From Bacteroidota bacterium (GTDB lineage: Bacteria > Bacteroidota > Bacteroidia > Chitinophagales > Saprospiraceae), in contig CAUJDW010000089.1 of assembly GCA_963169455.1 (NCBI GenBank), forward strand, positions 1 to 54,650: 54,650 nucleotides of DNA, read 5' to 3'. Shown here one piece after another: positions 47,112-54,650 of this stretch. The notes beneath the pieces are model-generated. The model was not told where the DNA came from. It saw only the letters and a program-made list of their open reading frames with translations, and ran no database searches. The first letter of the stretch is position 1. Each line of letters opens with the position of its first letter. The translations under genes were made by a program, and so were the position numbers.

Positions 47112-49505
47112 ATGAAAGCAACTGTACTCCTTACCGCCTTTATGGCAAACGCGCTTTTCCTGATCGCACAGCCGCCCTGCCCCGATGGCCGGCTCTCGCT
47201 GATCGTCGAGATCCGCACCGACCAGTACGCCAGCGAAACGGCATGGTCCGTCACCGACGTGAATGGCAATGCCTACGGGGGCATAGGCTTCAACACCTAC
47301 GCCAACAACACCTTTTACCAGACGCAGGTATGCGTGCCCGACAGCACCTGCATCAACTTTTCCATTTTCGACTCCTATGGCGACGGCATATTCCTGCCCG
47401 GCTTCTACCGCCTGATCCTGGAAGGGGACACCCTGGCCCAGAACAGCGCCTTCGGCGATTTTGACCAGTACAGCTTCAACTGCTCGGCCGGCGAATCCTG
47501 CGCCCTGGCCATCCCTGTTGACACCCTGGGCATTTACGCCACCCTGCACGACGACACCTGGTACACCTTCTCACCCGACTCCCTGGGCACATACACCATC
47601 ACAACCTGCGGGCTGAACGGCTGCGACACCAAGATATGGATTTACGACACCTGCGACGGCATCACCGTCGCAGAGGATAACCAGAGCACCATTTTTTTTA
47701 ATGACGACGAAAGCGACTGCGCCCCCCAGGCCGTGGTAACGGGCTATTTCGAGCCCGGAAAAACATACCTCATCCGCATCGGCGACAACCAGGGCGGCTG
47801 CCCCGACAGCATCCCCATCACCTGGGAGATCACCTACGACGGCCCGGTAGTGGGCTGCACCGACCCCGCTTCCTGCAACTACAACCCCCTGGCCACCATC
47901 GACGACGGCTCCTGCATCCCCCAGGGCGACCCCGACTGCCCCGCCGGCCCCGACCTGCTCGTCAGGCAGGACATCCTGGCCAATTCCATCTACCTGACTA
48001 CCATCAACTCGACCGATGCCTGCCTCATCAGCGAGGGCTGCCTGCATGGCTACGGGCTTCGGGACATCATCCGCTTTACCACCTGGATCGCCAATGACGG
48101 GGAACTGGACTACTACATCGGGCAACCGAGTTACGCCAACAACCAGTTTACGTGGGATAACTGCCACAATCACTTCCACTACGACGGCTATGCCGAATAT
48201 ATCCTCTTCGCCGAAGACGGAACCCAGACTCCCATCGGCTTCAAAAACGGCTTCTGCGTGATCGACCTGGGTTGCACTACCGGCTCGCCGCAGTACGGCT
48301 GCGGCAACATGGGCATTTCGGCCGGCTGCCACGACATCTACAGCTCCGGGCTGGAGTGCCAGTGGATCGACGTGACCGACGTGCCGGACGGGCGCTACAT
48401 CTTCGTCACCCGCGTCAACTGGGACAATGCCCCCGACCGCCTTGGCCGCGTGGAGCGGGATACCCTCAACAACTGGGCCCAGGTGTGCATCATCCTGGAC
48501 CGCTCTTCCGGCCAACTGCAGATGACGCTGGACCCGGAATGCGAACCTTATGTGGACTGCACCGGCGCGCCTTACGGCAACGTACAAATGGACTGCAACG
48601 GCGACTGCGGCGGCACGGCCCTGCCCGGCGACCTCAACCAGGACGGCCTCCAGGAAATGCCCGACGCCCAGGAATACGTCCTCCAATCCCTGGCCGGAGA
48701 TATTACCCCCACGCCCTGCATCGACCTCAACGCCGACGGCTCCATTACCGTTTTCGACGCTTCGCTGCTGGCCAGCTGCATCAATTTCGGAACCAACCAC
48801 CCCCACCTCGGCAGCGGCGCCCACGACCATTGCAACTTCCCGTCCGGCGTGCTGAATACCACCGACACCGTCAGCCTGAGCATAATGGACGTGGACTTCG
48901 AGGAAGGGTATATCGACATCGGCATCTACAACCGCACCACCCGCGTAAACGCCTATGATTTTCGCATGAGCGGCATACAGATCATGCAGGTGGAAAACCT
49001 CGCTCCCGACAGCATCTACCCCATCAACCCCATGGGCAGCCTCGGGCGCGTGATCGGCATTTCCTACCAGGACTCCACCCTGGAAAAAACCAGCGAGGTG
49101 CAGCCCCTCTGCCGCATCCATTTCTCGGAGATCACCGACAATTTCATCTGCATCAGTGAGATACTCGATATCGTCAACAAGGACCAGGAACGGGTGGTGG
49201 CGCTCATTGAGAATGGCTGCGTGGAATATACGCCCAGCCGCACGGCGAGCCTGAACAATGCCATCGGTGTGCAGCTTTTCCCCAACCCCTTCAGCCGGCA
49301 TACCCGGCTGGTATTCGACAACCCCCGCCAGGAAAGCTTCCGGCTGGAGGTGGCCGCGCTCAACGGGCAGGTGCTGCGCCGCTATGAAGGCCTCACCGGC
49401 AATGAAGTGCTGATCGATGGGGCCGGCCTGCCGGAGGGCATCTACTGGTTCCGCCTGTCCGGCGCCGGCGGATTCGCCACCGGCAAAATGAGCCTGCTCC
49501 GATAG
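47112..49505 (+). CDS. Secreted lysyl-oxidase-domain protein with dockerin-like segment and T9SS tail
   Basis: 797 residues. The start MKATVLLTAFMANALFLIAQ is a signal peptide. After a beta-rich region and a GCTDPASCNYNPLATIDDGS Cys motif comes a lysyl oxidase-like domain (about 280-470). Copper-binding His352, His354 and His356 lie in NCHNHFHYDGYAEY, as in copper amine lysyl oxidases. Residues about 505-560 contain two EF-hand-like loops (GDLNQDGLQEMPDAQEYVLQ and DLNADGSITVFDASLLASC) in dockerin-like spacing. A cohesin-like beta region and a type A sorting domain (VQLFPNPFSRHTRL) finish the protein. It probably oxidises lysines of surface or matrix proteins; the peptidyl-Lys substrate and the quinone cofactor are inferred from the family. 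Confidence 0.83.
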   Translation: MKATVLLTAFMANALFLIAQPPCPDGRLSLIVEIRTDQYASETAWSVTDVNGNAYGGIGFNTYANNTFYQTQVCVPDSTCINFSIFDSYGDGIFLPGFYRLILEGDTLAQNSAFGDFDQYSFNCSAGESCALAIPVDTLGIYATLHDDTWYTFSPDSLGTYTITTCGLNGCDTKIWIYDTCDGITVAEDNQSTIFFNDDESDCAPQAVVTGYFEPGKTYLIRIGDNQGGCPDSIPITWEITYDGPVVGCTDPASCNYNPLATIDDGSCIPQGDPDCPAGPDLLVRQDILANSIYLTTINSTDACLISEGCLHGYGLRDIIRFTTWIANDGELDYYIGQPSYANNQFTWDNCHNHFHYDGYAEYILFAEDGTQTPIGFKNGFCVIDLGCTTGSPQYGCGNMGISAGCHDIYSSGLECQWIDVTDVPDGRYIFVTRVNWDNAPDRLGRVERDTLNNWAQVCIILDRSSGQLQMTLDPECEPYVDCTGAPYGNVQMDCNGDCGGTALPGDLNQDGLQEMPDAQEYVLQSLAGDITPTPCIDLNADGSITVFDASLLASCINFGTNHPHLGSGAHDHCNFPSGVLNTTDTVSLSIMDVDFEEGYIDIGIYNRTTRVNAYDFRMSGIQIMQVENLAPDSIYPINPMGSLGRVIGISYQDSTLEKTSEVQPLCRIHFSEITDNFICISEILDIVNKDQERVVALIENGCVEYTPSRTASLNNAIGVQLFPNPFSRHTRLVFDNPRQESFRLEVAALNGQVLRRYEGLTGNEVLIDGAGLPEGIYWFRLSGAGGFATGKMSLLR

Positions 49506-49580
49506 TGATGGAACCGTTTAAACGATTCCATCACTAAATCGTTAATAGGGGTGGAATCGCTTAAACGATTCCATCCCTAT
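49504..49580. repeat. Two adjacent palindromic elements of the GGATGGAATCGTT family
   Basis: 49504-49535: AGTGATGGAACCGTTT / AAACGATTCCATCACT. 49545-49580: ATAGGGGTGGAATCGCTT / AAACGATTCCATCCCTAT. All mismatches are G-U compatible in RNA, and the outer arm bases differ between copies (TGATGG/CCATCA versus GGGTGG/CCATCC) while staying paired. They lie right after the lysyl oxidase stop and before gcvP. Confidence 0.8.
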
Positions 49581-49583
49581 TCT

Positions 49584-49591
49584 TACATTTA
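49584..49591 (+). promoter_or_regulatory. Possible -7 box of gcvP (TACATTTA)
   Basis: One mismatch from TAnnTTTG, 36 nt before the ATG at 49628. No clear -33 element; it directly follows the palindrome pair. Confidence 0.35.
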
Positions 49592-49627
49592 CACCCGAAT
49601 TCCTAACCAGAAAAATCAGGCTTCATA

Positions 49628-52519
<2,892 letters not shown>

Positions 52520-52534
52520 CGCCCGCCTGAATGC

Positions 52535-52580
52535 AAAAAGGCTTATCCCCCTCCCTTTTCCAGGGGGATAAGCCTTTTTT
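52535..52580. terminator. Bidirectional terminator between gcvP and the type B sorted protein
   Basis: Perfect 18-bp stem AAAAAGGCTTATCCCCCT / AGGGGGATAAGCCTTTTT with a 9-nt loop, flanked by A-run and T-run, so it can act on both convergent transcripts. Confidence 0.9.
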
Positions 52581-52592
52581 CCACCACTTCCC

Positions 52593-54470
52593 CTACCTCA
52601 GCAAATTGACCAGCCCGGTATAAAGCAGTTCCACCTCGTCCAGAAAGCGCACCTTAAATACATAGGTGTAGGGGCCGTTAGGCGCGTCCTTATCCCCAAC
52701 CCTGCCGTCCCAGCCCATGGACAGGTCGTTGGGCAGGAAACCGGAACGCTCGAACACCAGCCCGCCCCAGCGGTTGAAAACCTGCATGCTGGTTATTTCC
52801 TGCACATTGGGCATATCGGCAAACAGCGTGAAGCGGTCGTTGCGGCCGTCGTCGTTTGGCGAAAAAGCGTTGGGAATGTAAACCGCCCGGTATTCATCCA
52901 CCTGTATGGTGATGGAATCGGCAGCCTGGCAACCGGCAGCGGAAGTGGCCGCCAGGTAAAAAGTAGTGGTGCGCCACGGCCGGGCCAGCGGGGCCAGGCA
53001 AGGCTCCTCACAGATCAGTCGATCTTCAGGCTCCCAGTCCAGGCCGGCCAAGGGATAGTTGGATAGGGGTTCGAGCACCACCTCCTCTCCAAGCCGGATG
53101 GCCCGCGGCTCCCCCAGGCTGACAAAAAAGGGCGGCGGGTCAACCAATTCAACCGTGTCTTCCAGTCCGCAACCATAGCGGTCGCGAATATAAAGGTGGT
53201 AAACGCCGGCGCCGAGCCCGGGGAAGGAAGCCTCCGTTCCGGAAACATGCATCCCGCTCAGGGAAATCGCCGCCGGCGGATAGTAATTCCGAAGGTTCGA
53301 CACGCTTATCTGCCCGTCTTCATACCCGAAACAACTGGGGGCCCCAGCGCTTATTTCTGCCGCCATGCCAAGGCCGGCAACCACTTCCAGATGCAGGGTG
53401 ACGATGCTGTCGCAACCAATGGAAGAGCGCAGGGTATCGGTATAAACGCCCGGCTCCGTGTACAGCTTTTCGCCTACCATGATGCCCCCTCCCTCGCAAA
53501 CCGTATCGGCAAGGGTGTAGAACTTCGGCTGCACGAAGACCACTTTTACATTGGAAATGACCCGGCACTTGGAGTTGGCCAGGTTTCCCGGCGAGTTGGC
53601 CAGCAGGTAGCGGTAGTAGTAATAGCCGGCCGACAGCTCGTCGTGCACGATGGAACTGCCGGTTGCCCCGGGAATGTCGGCCCAGCTCAGCCCGCCGTCG
53701 AAGCTCTGCTGCCACTGCAGGGCGGGGGCGGGAAACTGATCCCCCTGTATGGTGGCGTTCAGCGCAATGGGGTTCCCGTCTTCGCAGATATTGGCGATTT
53801 CAAAAGGAAGGATAAGCGCCGCCGGGCCGCAGGCGCGGAAAGAGATGTTGTCGAGCGCCAGGTCGTTGCCGTTGCCGCCGGGTGCGTTGTTCCGCAGGGT
53901 CAGCTGCACGGAGGTCTCGCCCGGGCTGGTGGTGAAGGTGAATCCGTAAGTGTTCCAGATTTCATTCTGGGGAATGTCGCCGGTATTATAACGCACCTCG
54001 CCGTTGATCAGGAAGGAAATGTTGGGCTTGATGAAGTTTTGGGTCTGAGCGTCGATGAGGTTAAATATGTCGGCCGAAAACTCATACAGGGTGTTCTCGC
54101 AAAGGCCGTCAACGAGCTGGTCGTAAAAATCACCGGGCGCATAACTGGCGTTGACGACCATCATATAGCCGTCGGGGCTGCCGCTGTTGTCTCGGATGGA
54201 TTGCCAGCCGGGGAAAAGGAAGGGCCAAACTCCCGTATTGTTGGTGATGGTGTACAAACCGTCATTGGGCGGCGGTGAAAGTGTATAGGTATAACCGGGC
54301 GCTATGCCGGGGTCATAAGGAATGAGGTTGGCCAATCCGGAACCGAAATCGCCGGCCTCAAAGATGTTCTCGCCGAGGTTGCCGGTGCAGATCTCCTGCC
54401 CGGGCGCCAGGCTTGTTATGGAGAGGGATAATAGAAGCAGCAACCAGTGGCAAACATATCGTCGTCTCAT
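52593..54470 (-). CDS. Surface protein with T9SS type B (gliding-motility-associated) C-terminal domain
   Basis: 625 residues. An N-terminal signal (CHWLLLLLSLSITSLAPGQ) is followed by a roughly 190-residue beta domain resembling carbohydrate-binding/jellyroll modules (DGYMMVVNASYAPGDFYDQ, YEFSADIFNLI, VQLTLRNNAPGGNGNDLALD, NISFRACGP). Ig-like or SprB-type beta repeats then appear (LHLEVVAGLG, SVSNLRNYYPPAAISLSG). The last 95 residues (VYIPNAFSPNDDGRNDRFTL, MQVFNRWGGLVFE, WDG, PNGPYTYVFKVRF) are the CHU_C/type B sorting domain. The protein is exported by the type IX system and probably takes part in adhesion. No enzymatic motif is seen. Confidence 0.88.
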   Translation of the reverse strand: MRRRYVCHWLLLLLSLSITSLAPGQEICTGNLGENIFEAGDFGSGLANLIPYDPGIAPGYTYTLSPPPNDGLYTITNNTGVWPFLFPGWQSIRDNSGSPDGYMMVVNASYAPGDFYDQLVDGLCENTLYEFSADIFNLIDAQTQNFIKPNISFLINGEVRYNTGDIPQNEIWNTYGFTFTTSPGETSVQLTLRNNAPGGNGNDLALDNISFRACGPAALILPFEIANICEDGNPIALNATIQGDQFPAPALQWQQSFDGGLSWADIPGATGSSIVHDELSAGYYYYRYLLANSPGNLANSKCRVISNVKVVFVQPKFYTLADTVCEGGGIMVGEKLYTEPGVYTDTLRSSIGCDSIVTLHLEVVAGLGMAAEISAGAPSCFGYEDGQISVSNLRNYYPPAAISLSGMHVSGTEASFPGLGAGVYHLYIRDRYGCGLEDTVELVDPPPFFVSLGEPRAIRLGEEVVLEPLSNYPLAGLDWEPEDRLICEEPCLAPLARPWRTTTFYLAATSAAGCQAADSITIQVDEYRAVYIPNAFSPNDDGRNDRFTLFADMPNVQEITSMQVFNRWGGLVFERSGFLPNDLSMGWDGRVGDKDAPNGPYTYVFKVRFLDEVELLYTGLVNLLR

Positions 54471-54513
54471 AGGGGTGAAGTAGTTAGATGGTAAAATTAG
54501 TAAACTTCATCGG

Positions 54514-54650
54514 CTTCCCCCTTCCCCCTTCCCCCTTCCCACTTCCCACTTCCCACTTCCGACTTCCTACTTCCCACTTCCGACTTCCCATTTCCGACTT
54601 CCCACTTCCCACTTCCCCCTTCCCCCTTCCCACTTCCGACTTCCCACTTC
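54514..54650. repeat. Heptanucleotide array (CTTCCCA/CTTCCGA/CTTCCCC)n running off the window
   Basis: About nineteen tandem 7-bp units with variants CTTCCCC at both ends and CTTCCCA, CTTCCGA in the middle. It lies about 45 bp upstream of the start of the type B sorted protein gene, and its right end is not reached. The same unit occurs inside the type IIG gene. Confidence 0.93.

Overview
The window looks like part of a chromosome from a GC-rich member of the Bacteroidota, most likely the Saprospiria (Lewinella/Haliscomenobacter-like). Lineage is inferred from five proteins ending in type IX secretion sorting domains (four type A, one type B gliding-associated), many lipoproteins, several promoters of the Bacteroidota form TTG/TTTG-N19-20-TAnnTTTG, few Shine-Dalgarno sites, and families typical of the phylum (MbnP/MauG pairs, CHAT-TPR proteins, GCTDP-type cysteine motifs). 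No rRNA is present; one tRNA (initiator Met) is.

Layout. 1-1400: end of an IS200/RAYT-type transposase, an array of palindromic 57-bp repeats and two heptanucleotide arrays. 1410-3299: diheme peroxidase and MbnP-like lipoprotein. 3650-10816: EI24/CysZ-like membrane protein, secreted serine hydrolase, C1 peptidase, HAD-GNAT fusion and PQQ dehydrogenase with a built-in cytochrome c. 11052-13339: fibronectin-III repeat protein and outer-membrane barrel. 13428-19973: HpcH/HpaI aldolase, phenylacetate-CoA ligase, two CBM48 proteins, a chloramphenicol-acetyltransferase homologue and a helical protein. 19974-21353: a gene-poor, hairpin-rich stretch with a consensus promoter and terminators. 21354-28159: a module of two matching single-pass surface proteins (one a TPR-CHAT protease), a Uma2 nuclease and a convergent anti-sigma/sigma pair. 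28946-33151: an acetyltransferase followed by an AT-rich block (DUF4932-like lipoprotein, serine hydrolase, small membrane protein), the whole bracketed by inverted copies of a 112-bp palindromic element. 33283-38366: two-subunit GMC dehydrogenase and GH3 glycosidase. 38384-44115: a small defence-type island with a 1322-residue type IIG restriction-modification protein, palindromic repeats on both sides and a barnase/barstar pair. 44228-54470: tRNA-fMet, secreted zinc carboxypeptidase, secreted lysyl oxidase, glycine dehydrogenase gcvP and a type B sorted surface protein. The window ends in another heptamer array.

The points most worth following are: (1) the membrane-anchored CHAT pair beside a sigma/anti-sigma pair; (2) the type IIG gene, which carries inside its frame the same heptamer repeat that forms the array at the right edge, has an AT-rich specificity region, and sits between palindromes showing compensatory changes; (3) the anchored barnase with its barstar; (4) the covarying inverted elements around the AT-rich block; (5) the structured, promoter-led non-coding region 20332-20999. 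All functional assignments come from reading motifs by eye; no database search was run.
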